A stretch of 64,000 nt of DNA, taken from NCBI RefSeq assembly GCF_041381155.1, contig NC_091144.1, positions 13,773,544-13,837,543 on the forward strand, given 5' to 3'. The stretch is from Argopecten irradians. Its lineage: Eukaryota > Mollusca > Bivalvia > Pectinida > Pectinidae. The notes under the pieces were generated by a model. The model was not told the DNA's origin. It searched no databases and was given only the letters and a program-made list of their open reading frames with translations. Of the stretch, positions 1-11,884 are shown piece after piece (the first letter of the stretch is position 1; every line of letters starts with the position of its first letter). Both the position numbers and the translations under genes were made by a program.

Positions 1-1583
1 AGTACGTTATATATCCAGTTGTTACCTTTTATGAAAAACGTTAAGACTGAGTATGAAGTACTCGATGTTCCCTCCATCCTATTATTTTTTTTTATATTTC
101 TAGTTTATCGCTAAATGTTCTCTTTCTCGTGTCTGGATTTGATATGTTTACTTCAGACTTCGCTTTACCTTAAATACTAATAGTGAATCGGCTTTTCCAC
201 ACGTGTTCGGTTTGATCCAATACACCCTACACGGATTTTTCATGTGGAAACTTTCACGACGGCAAAAACCTGGTGTTTCCGTGTATCTATTGGCCCGAAA
301 CCTATTGTCTATTTATATCACATTTACACACCATTATCTGATTCCCTGGGATTGACATCCCCTATGTTTATTGTAACTAGGATGTGGGGGAAACCCCTCG
401 TACTGGATAGAGTGATGATCCTGCGTGCGCATGTGGCTACTATAATACTCACACATACAATAATACACGGGATAGGGTTAATATGAACACAAAACCAGGT
501 CAACCACTTCAAGCTATATAATCCCTTTTCAGTTTCCTCGGTCTCTTCCTCCGGAAGAGGTCCTTACCTTAACAACAAGCCATGCCTTTATAGTATATTG
601 AAGATGGGACCGGCAATAACAGCCATACAATCCCATTGTGACTATAATTGATGACGATTTGACAGGTACGCCACACGTACTAAATAAGTGATGATAAATG
701 TAGCTGAGGTCACAAATACCTTAACAACGAAACAACAATCATAAGCACATATTTCAGTGATCATACATCGAAGGAGTTATGCAATAAAATCTTATTTTTT
801 CTTAATGTGTCATCGTTAGTATTGTTTTTTGCTTAATCAGTTATTGGCCGTTAAAGTCATTTTCTATATTTGAAATATATTATGAAATATCCTCATTTCA
901 CAATTTCAGTGTGACGTAATAAATTAACAATTATTACTTCCTATATCAATTAGGACAGACTTGTGAATCACTTTCAATGATCTTATACACTACAATATAA
1001 CTCGACACTTTATAAAGGCGGGTCTGTAATCCCGCGATCGCCACAATTAACAAGTTAACACTCCGACATCATTCTATAACAAGGTGCTCTCGACGGCGGA
1101 TTTAATTGAAAAAAATCTCACATCAAACGAAACAAAAATATTAATGAATTAATCCGGCACTCATAAATGCAAAAATCAATGAGTTTCAATATGTTGAAAA
1201 CCTAAACTGAGCCTACTTTCAAAATGCTAGGGACCTGATTTAGGTGTTGATGACTGACGGCCCTTCAAAACCTCTGTTGAATTTGTTAATACATTTATTT
1301 AGCTGTGGATAATATTGTTCGAGGAGTTGACCCCATCAAAACCAACCCTGTCAGTCCATATCAAATTGCAGATAAGTGTTTATATATAATGGATGTGTCG
1401 TGATGCCATAAATATATATATACATCTTGAATGCAATTTTTCAAGCTGGGGAATAGAATAATTGTAATTTAAAAAATAAAATATATATAAGTAATTTATA
1501 GGCATGCGTAAAATAACAAAGTTAACATATTTGTACTATTTTACTATACATTTTTTGTTGAAATTCATGTGTAACATTGGAGG
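1..1583. other. AT-rich intergenic DNA, no gene recognised
   Basis: No reading frame here resembles a known protein. The longest open frames (near 244-512, both strands) overlap each other and are about what AT-rich sequence gives by chance. No splice-supported exon, tRNA or rRNA was seen. Confidence 0.6.
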
Positions 1584-2038
1584 GCGATTGATAAAAGTTT
1601 AATACTTTAACTGTTTCTATAAAAGGTTAAGTTGGGCAAAAATGACTGAAAATGGTGCGTTTTGTAGCTCAAAATTAAAGAGTAGGGGTACCATATGTTG
1701 GTATTCTGAGAAAAAATATGAGTTTTATTAATCATAACTGGCATATTTTTAAAAGAAGAGTATTGGCAAATAAATTCTACATACATCTATACATATCAAA
1801 CACCTCATTAGGAAAGTATGGCTTTAACCTCTTGTGTATATGGTCAAAACGGCAAAATTTCCATAAAAGCCAATATTTTGTCAATTCAGTAAATTGAGTG
1901 ACAATAGCTCAAAAACGATCACAAGGACATATGATTTTTCTTCCATTTTCTATATGGTATGAACTTCTATCACCAAAAATCTATATGAGAAAAAAAGTTT
2001 GATACAAAAAAATTTTGACTTCTCAGATGAGTACATCC
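1584..2038 (+). mobile_element. 5'-truncated copy of the TTAA-flanked element at 48240-49244
   Basis: About 450 bp align by eye with 48790-49244: the same order of 'aaaagtttaata', 'ctataaa.ggtta', 'ggcaaaaatg.ctgaaaatggtgc', 'tcaaaacggcaaaatt' and the same right end, TGAGTACATCC followed by TTAA (2039-2042). The left half of the longer copy is not recognisable here. It carries no coding capacity. Inference: a non-autonomous DNA element with TTAA target preference (piggyBac-like). Confidence 0.65.
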
Positions 2039-2042
2039 TTAA

Positions 2043-4895
2043 CTTAAATATATCATCATGACACTATTCAAATACTCAATGACATTTTGAGCTAGTAACA
2101 AATAGTCTGTATATCTAATGCTTTTCCTAGTGGTGTCGAGGATAGTTTACAAGTTTTTATCAACTCTCCACAATGTTATTTAAGTTTTCTGTGTGAATGG
2201 ACATTTAGAATACGTAATGTCAGAGGTCAACGTTTTCAGTCAAAAATGTGTGGGCGCGACCAATACACTCGTACATACAGTTATAATTAAACACTGTCTA
2301 TTTACGTTCATTTTCTTTTTATTACCTAATTAATATGTGGCCACTGCCAAAGTAGAATGGCGGTTTCCTCAGATTTTTCAAAACATTGAATGTCAGACTT
2401 AAAACGACACGGGAAACACAACTTGCCCTAAACTATATCTGGCCCAAATTCATCACTCGTTAATTTTCTCCAAATTCCTTAAATATTAATTTTTTTTCCA
2501 ATTTATCCTACTTGATTTGTTTGTATTTAACATGCCACAATTTTTGCTCTGAAATTACATCATTGAAAATCCTAGAATGACGAAATGGAAATTAGATATA
2601 GTGCAAACTGTATATTTGCATTATATCATTTATTTCTTTAAGAATTTTTCTTTACAACTGATATTATCAAACGATACTGCATAATAAACATCTCAAGTTA
2701 AGATAAGTTGTATGTACGCAGTGTCGTTACAATGGATCAGTATATCAAAATGATGTAAATGTCCTTTTATATTATCAAACACTTTGTATAGCTGATAATA
2801 CCATACCCCAGTTTCAATGCTATGACAAAATTATGATAGTGCTATAATCGTTAGAAATCATGATAGTGCTATAATCGTTAGAAATCAAATATTGAATATT
2901 GATAAAATTTAGGAGGAGAATGAAATAATCCTGCATTTTTTAGAAATATGTATATTGTATAAATGCATGCATGTTATCAATCACTTGTCTTTCATTAATG
3001 CAACATTTAGGGCAAGCATGCAAAATGTTTATAATCTAAAAGAATTGATGAAATAATATATTATGGTTAGACGCAAACCATTCTTTCTGTATTTAAAAGA
3101 AACGATTAAAACTTATTTCAATATCGCACCTTATGATTACACCAAATTGATGAGGCACAGAGATTATGTAATATTATAAAATGACTATAAATCTAATATT
3201 ACTGTTTAATAAAATAACAAAGAAATTTACTTCAATTGATGAAATCACTTGCTTTGATTACATCGAACTGGTATTGCACAAAGAATTGAAATATCATATT
3301 GAATGGATCATATAGCTGATGACGTCTGTATGTACAGTCACCCCAGAGGTATTTAGTCGGAGCTTACCGTCCGCATGGTGTGCCTGTACAGGTAAACATC
3401 ACACACACACTGACGGTAGTGGTCTTGGGATCGTAATGTATATATACGTCGTATAAAAAGGTGTAGGTAAATAAATCGTGCTTCAGATTTTAGTTGGTAG
3501 GTGTTGTACATAACATGTCTGATTTGTTTGTTTGTCATTATTTAACGGCCATCGACAGCCAGGGTCATTTATAGCCAAATTAACGCCAGCGTTGGTACAG
3601 ATGTTAAAACATACATTAGGTAAAATAAAGTACGTTTTAAAATAGTTTCTATATTTTGAAATGAGATAAAAAAAATGTTTTGATGATAAAATGTTTCAAG
3701 TCAAAACACAACAAGTGGAAAAAATGGTAAAAAGGGACAGCAAAATTGAAAAGCGGTAAAACGTGATAACTTCACATGATACTAAGATTCATAACTTATG
3801 GTATAAACCTATTTCCTTTAGATACATAAAAACAAAATCATAATACCAACGAAACAGTTCGTGGACGTCGCGTCAGTTATCTCTGATGAATGTAAAATCT
3901 GCACAATGTCCTTTCTGCGTTCTCTGCGACTGGACAAATGAGATTTAAGCTTATAAAAATAATGTTTGTTGCGGTCGTCTGAATTGTAACTACATTATAA
4001 AGTTATAATCAAAATATAGTCTAATACTAGTCACATAACTCGTCCGTAGAGGACAAGTTTTAAGAAAATTCCTTAACTTTTAAGGAACTTCGTAACTTTA
4101 AATTTTCTATCAGAAAGCATAGCCAGGCGGATTGGCGTCACTTTGTGCTATTATGGTTACAAGCATGAAACTTGGCATATATGTCAAGAAACATATTCTG
4201 AGTGATTTCTGATAAGGAGCCACTTGAAAATATTCCTGGACAAGTATGGGGGCCATTTTTCAAAATGGCCGCTACAAACATAAAAACATCAATTTTCTTC
4301 AAAAATATGAACCTTTTTATAGTCATTTTCACTAAAAATACCAAACGATGGTAGAATAACGTATTAGTTTACACCGAAAATATGTTATCAAGTATCAATT
4401 TGCATTATTGCCATCAAAATAACAAAATGCTGAGTCAGCAAAACGAAATACAGGACCATATTAACATTTTAATTGATGAATTGATAAAAACCGATTGTAT
4501 AATATATTCACAAGAATTATATCTTTCATTTTGAATATTCGTAAACTTTCATGGACCCATTTGGATCATGTCCGAGTTCAAATAAAAGGTTGACTCAGAC
4601 ACTCAGATAGGGTCATCGACTTCACAAAACAAACTCCTGGTTTCAATTTTCGATGGAAATATATCAGATGTTATTTTTAATGCGTGATAGTCGTAAGGAT
4701 TTCTAGCATTTTTTTTTCATAGAAATTTATGGGAATCATTGTGGTATATGAAGGGTTAAAGGCAGATCACCAAGTTAGTCTCCAATTACAATAATTTAAG
4801 CAATTACTGTCAGTCTGTCTGTTAAAACATAGCGGACTTCACCAGTTGAATGTTCCACATTCAATAAACAATTGTATAGTTCGAATCTGATTGTA
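2043..4895. other. Intergenic DNA with one dispersed-repeat-like patch
   Basis: No gene is recognised. Around 4130-4440 the sequence carries the 'gggggccatttttcaaaatggccgc' type of block also found in the repeats at 56.8-62.3 kb, so it is probably an old dispersed repeat. Otherwise AT-rich sequence without supported features. Confidence 0.5.
2833..2886. repeat. 27-bp direct tandem duplication
   Basis: Two perfect adjacent copies of a 27-bp unit starting ATGATAGTGCTATAATCG (2833-2859 and 2860-2886). Simple local duplication in intergenic DNA. Confidence 0.9.
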
Positions 4896-4900
4896 GTAAT

Positions 4901-5084
4901 TGTAGATATTCCTCACTACGGATAGAATAACTCTGACAGGTCTCATTCATGACCACATGCTTCTTTTATTAACAATACACCTGTCAATACAACAGATCAT
5001 ATCAACATCCGGTATAGGGAGAAATCGTTACTTAGATATTGAGTAATCATTATTTCGATTAATTTACCAATTAAAAAACACTAC
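4901..5084 (-). repeat. 3' LTR of the Gypsy element
   Basis: Partner of the 8849-9033 repeat. The outer end begins TGTAGATATT on the plus strand directly after GTAAT (4896-4900). The inner end reads CACTACCTG where the other copy reads CACTACAG, so the inner terminal dinucleotide has mutated. No clear polypurine tract is visible next to it. Confidence 0.92.
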
Positions 5085-5425
5085 CTGTTTTAGAAATTAA
5101 AATCAAATCATTTTTAAATGTTAATACTTACTAGAATGTTTGATAAGATCAAAACCACAATCTATTCATTTTTGACTAGAGTAAAATTACAAATAAAATA
5201 CTTTCTCAAAATGTTTGAGTATTTGTGATTTGTTTCCTTTTATAAATTGTCAATAGGCAAATTTTATCTGAAGAAACAAGATAAAAATAACACTTTGACC
5301 TAAAGGTTTTCTCGTGAAAAAAATAAAACGTATTAACAAGATTAACAGAACACTGTCAATAAGCTTAGCACATGTCACCATACACTATATGTACCATCCT
5401 GTATGATACTGTGCGACACTTTTTT
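5085..5425. other. Element interior between pol remnant and 3' LTR
   Basis: About 340 AT-rich bases inside the retrotransposon, with no coding similarity seen. The region presumably held the untranslated leader to the 3' LTR. Confidence 0.5.
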
Positions 5426-8271
5426 TTAGCTCATATCAAAATCCTTGAACCTGGATGGTAGTGTAATCCTTCTGGATGGCGTTGAATAACTATTGTCCAT
5501 ACTGTTCTTTTCAGGCAAATGCTCATTATTTTGGAATTGTTCAAATTCTGGTTCAGGTTCAAACTTGCTATTTCCCTCACCATTGAACTTTGGCTCATAA
5601 TTTTGTTCAAGTTCACTGAATTGTTCACGTCTGGTCACAATTGGTCCTTCACGTTCAACTGGTCGTTCAAGTTCACCCCTTGGATCAGTTCTGAATTTCT
5701 TTAAATGTAATGAATTTCGCCTGTAATGAACACCATCCTTTTCCACCTCAACACTATTGCTTTTCGACGACGAAAATTGATTCAAATGTCGCAGAGAGTT
5801 TATTTTGATGTTTTTGCTTCATCAATACCTCATCTCCCTTTTCAATTTCACTTTCACTAGCGTTTCGACGATTGTCAACATATTTTTTCGAAATTGCTTT
5901 CTGTTCTGTATCATGTTCTCGAACTTCGAAATCTTCAATAGTTTCATCTCCTAGTCCAGGTAGATGCGTTCTAATTTTCGAAATAACAACTCTGCTGGAC
6001 ACACTCCAGTCACTTAGTGTGGATTTGTTCTATACATCATGCGATATGACGATAGTTCCTCCCTCCAATCTTTCTTGTCGACTCGAGCGATTTTCAGACG
6101 TTTCAGAAGGGTCAGTTTTGACGTTCTACCTCTCCATTTGCTTGTGGTCACAGAGGTGTCACTTTTCCGTGTTCAATGTTTCTCCTGCTCAAGATACGCC
6201 TTGAATTGTTCACTTATAAACTGTGGCCCGTTATCAGTTGTGATACTTATCGGTAGACCGTGTGTATGGAATATTTCCATCTGTTTTCTGATAACATTGT
6301 CTGCGGTTGTACTTTTCATAATCTCAACTTCGACATACCTACTTACAGTAGTAGTCTACTACCACAAACAAATGGTCTCCTGACGGTAACGGTCCCATCA
6401 GATCTGCGGAGATCTGTTGCCATTGTCCACTCGGTAACTCTGTACTTTTTACCGGCTCTGGTGGTGACGGCATACCTACAATTTGACATGGTCATCATGT
6501 CTTACACGACTTTTCGATATCATGATATATCCCTAGCCACCAAACTTTCGTTCGCATACGTCGTTTTTGTGCTACAATACCCGGATGTCCCTCATGTACT
6601 ATGTCCAACACGGGACCCCTCAATGATTCGGGTATGATGATGCGCGTACCCGTCAACACAAGCTTTCTGATAACACACAGTTCATCCTTTATCTGATATG
6701 CTCGGTCCTCTTTCTTTTTCCACCAGTTGTTCCTTATGCTTTCTCGAACTCTCGATAGCTCTGGATCCTTTGCCGACTCGCGTTCAATTTCTCGTGTTGA
6801 CATTGCTTTCTGAGTAGAATGTTGAGCAACGAATCGAATGTACTCCTCACTGTCTTTTACGTTTTCGGTACCTTCAGGAGTTGTCAATCTTGACAAACAG
6901 TCTGCTATGTTTGACTTTCCTGGAATTTGTTTCACCTTGAATGTGTATGGTTGGAGTCGCAGCACCTATCGGTCGATACGCGCACTTGGTTTCGATTTAC
7001 TCGAGTAGATAAACTCTAACGGTTTGTGATCGGTATGGAGTTCAAAATCTATGCCATATAGATACATGTTGAATCGTTCACAGGCCTAATGCCTCTCTCT
7101 CCGTCTGTGAGTAACGTTTTTATACGTCGGTCAAGATGCGGCTAGCGTAACATATTACACGTTTTACGCCATTTTGCTCTTGTGTTAGGACAGCTCCTAA
7201 TCCTACTGGACTAGCATCGGTTGTCACACACGTTTTTGCCTTTGTGTTGAAATATCCTAGTGTTTCAGCTGTTGTCAACCTGGATTTGAGTTCTTTAAAT
7301 GCCTTGTCTTGTTTAAGACCCCAAACAAATTCCGGGTCTTTCTTTGTCAAACGTCGTAGCGGTTCTGATATTGTTGCTAGATTCGGTATGAAACGCGCAC
7401 AGAAATCCACCAAACCTAGAAAACTTTGTACCTCGCTAGCGGACTCTGGATGTCTAGCATATTTGACTGCCTCGACTTTACCACTGTGTGGACTGATTCC
7501 TTCAGACGACAATAAATGTCCCATGAGTTCAAGTTGATCTAAGTGGAATTTACATTTTTTCCTATTCAGCGTTAGACCTTTTTCCCTCAATCTTATAAGT
7601 AGATTCTCCATATTCTCATCATTTTCTTTTGTTGTGCTTCCATGCACCACAATGCCATCAAAGATGTTTCGGACCCATTTACACCCATGTAAAGACTATT
7701 GGATTATCCCCTGATACATTTCCGGTGCGCAACTCCTCACTCCAAACATTAGGCGTTTATATCTGTAGAGACCTTTATGGGTTACAAAGGTAGTTATCAC
7801 CGTTGATTCCTTGTCCAAGTCAATCTGATGAAATGCCTATTTCAAATCAAATTGCTGAAGACCGTGCTCTGATTTAAATCGTGGATTACCTCTTCTACCG
7901 CTGGGATAGGATGACGTTCACTCTTAATTGCCTCATTTGTTCTCCGCATGTCCACGCAAATTCTCTAGTCACCATTTTTCTTTGGTACAACAGCAAGGGG
8001 CGATACCCAGGGAGTCGGTCCCTCTGCTTCCTTACGGGTACAGTCTCTTTGCAGATTTCCTCGACTCGATTGTTATGTTGTTCTCCTTTAGCCGTTTCCA
8101 CTCTGTTTCGGAGATTACGTTGCACGTCGCTCCTGAATCAATGATTAGCGATATAGACACTCCACCAATCTCTGCATCAAGTTTCACAGATGAATGTTTT
8201 TTCCCCGACAGAAAATGCATAATCTGAATCACTCTGACCTCCTGATGCCATGTTTGTGGCCTGTCTCTCAC
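5426..8271 (-). pseudogene. pol remnant: protease, reverse transcriptase, RNase H, integrase
   Basis: Domains in order on the minus strand. Protease: IDSGATCNVIS, catalytic DSGA at 8125-8139. Reverse transcriptase: KNGD then a TAG stop (7965-7967) before RICVDMRR; DLK then a TAG stop (7837-7839) before AFHQIDLD; FVTHKGLYRYKRLMFG; and the active-site loop where the usual Asp-Asp pair reads Asp-Gly (7654-7659). RNase H: TTDASPVGLGAVLTQ, ending at QIPGKSNIADCLSRL. Integrase: zinc-binding HEGHPG segment at about 6500-6560, first catalytic region ADLMGPLP near 6400, DNGPQF at 6218-6235, WREEL near 6055, and the C-terminal GDEVLMKQ..NKLSATFE stretch. The tail ends LPSRFKDFDMS at about 5430. In-frame stops, frame changes and the altered active site show it is inactive. 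Confidence 0.9.
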
Positions 8272-8285
8272 TTGTTTCCATAAAT

Positions 8286-8802
8286 TTATAATTGAGCGAG
8301 TGTCGACTCTCTTCCCCTTTCGAGTAACTTCCTACGTAAATGATTAGACATGCATTTTTCTATGGCTTGGTCCTTTATTTGATCATTTACGTTTTCACCG
8401 ATATCACAAAAAGCTGCCCTCTGCCCAATCTCACGTATTGGTCGACCGACTAGGATGGTTGTTGAGCCATACCGCGAAATCAATGTATTTCATACGATAC
8501 ATTTTCTCTTGGGGTGAAATAATTTTCGAACTGGGTCTTGACTACCGTATAGACAGTTTCAAGATTATCTACGTTTGGTTGGCGGGCTGGGAATGTGAAA
8601 TAGACGTCTTGCAGATCGGTTCCCCCCACAATGTAACACACAACGCTTTTGCTTGTTCAGCACTTTGAATGCCTTTCCCGTCATTACAAAGTTCAAAACT
8701 CCTAATCCACCTGCGCCATCTTTGCCCAACTGATGTCGGTTCGCCGTGAATGTCAAACGGTTTTACACCCATTAAAGCATTGACCGTTTGTACCTGGGCC
8801 AT
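8286..8802 (-). pseudogene. gag remnant of the Gypsy element
   Basis: The start codon at 8802 opens a frame beginning MAQVQTVNALMGVKPFDIHG, with GEPTSVGQRWRRWIRSFEL a few residues later, as in Mag-like Gag N-termini. Near 8640-8560 the coherent signal (…LHCGG…) jumps between frames, showing frameshifts. A second Gag stretch (CMSNHLRRKLLERG) is in frame at about 8286-8483. The nucleocapsid zinc knuckle expected after it is absent. Gag would form the particle in an active element; this one is broken. Confidence 0.75.
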
Positions 8803-8835
8803 GATTTTGTGTACCTGAGGTTTTTATACACGTTT

Positions 8836-8847
8836 TCCTCGTCGCCA
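8836..8847 (-). other. Primer-binding site complementary to a serine tRNA
   Basis: One base inside the 5' LTR the minus strand reads TGGCGACGAGGA. This is complementary to the 3' end (…TCCTCGTCG plus CCA) of animal tRNA-Ser(GCU). Serine-tRNA priming is established for Mag-type Gypsy elements. Confidence 0.8.
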
Positions 8848-8848
8848 C

Positions 8849-9033
8849 TGTAGATATTCCTCTCTACGGATAGAATAACTCTGACAGGTCTCATTCATGA
8901 CCACATGCTGCTTTTATCAACTCTGCGCATGTCAATACAACAGATCACATCAACATCCGGTGTAGGGAGAAATCGTTACTTATATATTGAGTAATCATTA
9001 TTTCAATTAGTTTACCAATTCAAAAACACTACA
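8849..9033 (-). repeat. 5' LTR of the Gypsy element
   Basis: The 185-bp terminal repeat runs on the minus strand from TGTAGTG to TCTACA, with the TG...CA ends typical of LTRs. It differs from the partner at 4901-5084 at about 14 positions by eye (about 92% identity), so the insertion is not recent. Directly outside lies GTAAT (9034-9038), one half of the target-site duplication. Confidence 0.93.
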
Positions 9034-9038
9034 GTAAT

Positions 9039-9399
9039 GAAGCTAAATTCAACTTAATTCGACATCACATACAAAAACTACCAGTCGTAAAAGAGATTGT
9101 GTCTGGGTTTGTTATTGGGTTTAAACAGTCCTGTCACAGAAATGCGAATCATTGTTGAATTTGAATAGTGAGAGACGACCACAGAATACCAACCTCGCTT
9201 TCAAATACCACATTGCAAACATTTTCTGTCAGTCTATATGATAAATGTTAATATATCTATCTTCACTTACTCTGAAGACCACTCGCAGGTTTCACATTAA
9301 AAAAACCTAGTTCGACTTCACAATATGTCGCCTTGATAATACTTCAGTTCGTCCAGTTTCACACATTGCAGTTAACACCCTCACTCTGACATGAAACCG
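9039..9399. other. No feature recognised
   Basis: AT-rich sequence between the Gypsy target-site duplication and the pseudogene remnant. Nothing identifiable on either strand. Confidence 0.5.
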
Positions 9400-9875
9400 G
9401 TACCGTCGTCCATAGCGGCTTCCAACCATCCTCAATGACCTATCCCCATTTGTCAGGACTCAGTAACTCCATGGTCGCTTTGGTTGTATTTTTGTCAACA
9501 CTGTACTCCCTGATATGTTGCATTTTTCGTGTGCTGCTCAAATGCACCTGTAGTTAGCGGGATCATGTCCAGTGTTCTACCTTTCTAAATCGACAGTTCA
9601 AGTATTGTCTCATCTATGGTTTTAGCATAGTTTTAGCATACATGTGCAGTGCAAACTTCTGTAATGTAATGAAAACTTCACTTGGTATTTCTTTTGGTCC
9701 CTGCGATAATGTTAGAAATGCTTGAGTTGCTTCTCCATATATCTTCCATGTATCCCAAGCTGTGTTCGTGCCTTGTGTATTAATTGCTGATACAGCGTCA
9801 CATCCGCTGTAGGCATGTAATAATGGAAGGGCTAATGATTTTTCGTGGCCATCTATGTCCTTATTTGGATGGGAA
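9400..9875 (-). pseudogene. Remnant of a multicopy invertebrate 'HA..GCD..SA' protein
   Basis: A minus-strand frame of about 88 codons without stops (about 9873 down to 9610) contains LPLLHAYSGCDAVSAINTQG, then a WDTWKIYGEA stretch and a threonine/leucine-rich segment. Below a stop, the frame-shifted remains 'AFEQHTKNATYQ' and 'GWKPLW' continue the expected order down to about 9400. This order matches an uncharacterised, highly multicopy protein family common in cnidarian and mollusc genomes (HA.TGCD..SAF…), often found with transposable elements. No start codon, stops and frameshifts: a pseudogene fragment. The family match is from memory and moderate. Confidence 0.45.
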
Positions 9876-10020
9876 TTTTTGCATACCCTTCGTTAACAGT
9901 ATCTATCATATGGAGGATCATCCTAGTGCTGCCATCCTTATGATTGTAGTGCGAGAGCAGTTCTTCTACAGATAAGACTGGAAAAACATATTGTGCGTAG
10001 TTTTCGAATGTTACGACACA

Positions 10021-10900
10021 AACTAATCTGAGGATGATATGTTCCCAGGGGTGTCACATAGGTAGTAAGAGGTAATAAAGATCAGGTTTCAAATCTTACT
10101 TAAGTTGAGAGAGTGATGGAGGGCAGGCGTCGTTCTCAGCTAGGTCTTGACTGGTAAGCGATATAAAGTCTTAAGAAAAGTGATTACTTCTTCAATGAGA
10201 ATATTTGCAAACTTGTTTAAGATAACTCACTAGCGGATGGCTGGCTGAATTTGGCTTATTTGCTCAGCAATTGTGTTTGATCTATCCTCGAGGTGATCTT
10301 AGTATAGACCTAAAAATGTTGGCTGCCTTTAAATTCATTGTCATTATTCTGAACTGTGTGACTATCAACTCTTACAAGATCACGACCTATATGGATTCCA
10401 GTTAACACACCATCAACGTTTCGGTCATGTTTAACAAACGAGTTTTGTGATGATTTGTTTTGTTCAATGTGTTTATTTATGTTTGTTGTGGCTCTTAATG
10501 GCTGTTTCGAATTCCGTTGTGATTATGACTAATTCTGGTCCTGCAACAATCCAAAGAATCAAAAATAAGGGATTTGGTATAAATTCAATAGCACCTTTTT
10601 TCTGGGTGCGATTTCACAGTACAGCCATATTTATGATATGGGCAGGTAACCATATCGCAAAGTTTGTGTGATCTAGACTAAAAACACCATGTAGCCAGTT
10701 TCGTCAAACATAATATTATTCACATATTTACCCTTTACATGCGAGGTACACGTGCTGACAAAAATGAAGAACGATAGAATACATCAAAGAATTCGTGGTT
10801 ATTTAAGATATTGTGTACGCATGAATTTAAAATGGCGCATATGTTTCTAAATATACATTGTGTTTCCGTGAGCAGATGGGTTGTCTTGTTTGGTATTTTG
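10021..10900. other. Intergenic DNA, no gene recognised
   Basis: Short open frames only. None has recognisable similarity or splice support. Confidence 0.5.
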
Positions 10901-10904
10901 CAAG

Positions 10905-11012
10905 GAGGCAAAACACGAATATACTCCAGTCTCCAACGACATACATACATTGTACATTCACACGCACACAACATTGCATACAGTCAAAGCTGTCCTTAAA
11001 TGTCCCTGTGAG
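10905..11012 (+). repeat. Degenerate SINE-like fragment
   Basis: The stretch around CTGTCCTTAAATGTCCCTG (10991) and the preceding 'cacacgcacacaacattgcata' text resemble the tails of the better copies at 11415-11696 and 11885-12145. Only the 3' part is recognisable. Confidence 0.35.
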
Positions 11013-11024
11013 GTACTGTGCATT

Positions 11025-11330
11025 CATCCTCGATACTCCAGGGGTTCCGATCACTTACGGTCTCTACACCCCTGGACTCTCATAGTAAAATTGAAGGCAA
11101 CAGAACAGCACAGGTATTAATTTAGTCATTTGATGTACATCAAAAGTGCCGAATAGCGGTACACTGTGGTTGACTGTGTGGCTTTGAAGCCGGGCGTCGC
11201 TCTCTCTATAGCATTCAAAGAATTGTGATTGGGTCAGATTTGTTTCCCTGAACTGCCTTCAATTTCACTATGAGATAGTCCAGGAGTGTAGAAATCGCAT
11301 GTGTTCTAAACCCCTGGAGTATCGAGGATG
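11025..11330. mobile_element. 306-bp MITE with ~60-bp terminal inverted repeats
   Basis: The left end starts CATCCTCGATACTCCAGGGG, and the right end is its reverse complement (CCCCTGGAGTATCGAGGATG). The inverted repeats extend about 60 bp inward, through the second conserved block CACCCCTGGACT / AGTCCAGGAGTG and TCATAGT / ACTATGA. There is no coding capacity. Related copies lie at about 42150-42507 and 43390-43612. Element superfamily not determined; no clear target duplication. Confidence 0.85.
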
Positions 11331-11414
11331 TTGTACATATAGTCTGTGGGTTCTGTTCTCTGGCTGAGACACACCATATTCTATAAAGGTGGTAATTTCT
11401 GCTCCTGCTCAGTA

Positions 11415-11696
11415 TTAAGGGTGTAGGACGACTTGTTCGCCCGTTGTCTGTATAATGTTTTCCGATGGAGTGTGTTTCTTGGTGATTTCGGGGGCATGCG
11501 GCACTGATATAGCACTATTAAAAAGGGTAAGACATCCATTATGCAAGAAGACACAACACGGACCCAACACGAACATACCACAGTCTCCCAAAACACGCAC
11601 ATTGCATTTCACACACGCAATGCACCATATACACGGGAGGCCGTCCTTAAATCACCCTGGCTGTTTTAATAGGACGTAAATATAATAAATCAAACC
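11415..11696 (+). mobile_element. SINE-like element, copy 1
   Basis: The head 'gtgtaggacgacttgttcgc' and 'gttgtctgtataatgt', the middle 'ggcatgcggcactgatatagcactat', and the tail 'ggccgtccttaaatcaccctgg' with 'taataggacgtaaataaa'-type A-rich end parallel the copy at 11885-12145. The tail block matches a SINE family I know from bivalves (Meta-type). About 280 bp, no protein. Inference: retroposed RNA polymerase III-derived element. Confidence 0.6.
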
Positions 11697-11884
11697 AAAG
11701 GACTTTACGTGTAACCAAACAAGCAGCCAAACAACAAACCCATTTATAGATTTCTGTATGGATTATGGTCAGAATGATCCTTAAAAATAAATGTTATAGC
11801 GACTAAATTTGGGATTTGGTCTTTTGTATTTTTCCCAACTGACTCTTTGTTCTTTCTAATGTCTCCCTTTACATAGATTTAATG

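Larger units (their letters stand above)
4901..9033 (-). mobile_element. Decayed Ty3/Gypsy LTR retrotransposon, Mag-like
   Basis: A complete but dead LTR element read on the minus strand. Its two ~184-bp LTRs lie at 8849-9033 (5') and 4901-5084 (3'). A 5-bp target-site duplication GTAAT lies directly outside both ends (4896-4900 and 9034-9038), which fixes the insertion boundaries. The internal order is primer-binding site, gag, protease, reverse transcriptase, RNase H, integrase. This order with integrase last is the Ty3/Gypsy arrangement; a serine-tRNA primer and the gag/integrase-tail style suggest the Mag lineage (inference). At 4.1 kb it is short. No gag CCHC zinc-knuckle region was seen between gag (ends ~8286) and protease (starts ~8271), so an internal deletion is likely. 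Several stops and frameshifts and a substituted reverse-transcriptase active-site residue make it non-functional. Confidence 0.93.

Noticed and set aside
244-512. Overlapping open frames on both strands at the left edge
   Set aside because: Mutually overlapping, no similarity recognised, no splice support.
5519-8227. Plus-strand open frames across the retrotransposon
   Set aside because: They are antisense shadows of gag/pol, whose minus-strand motifs are clear.
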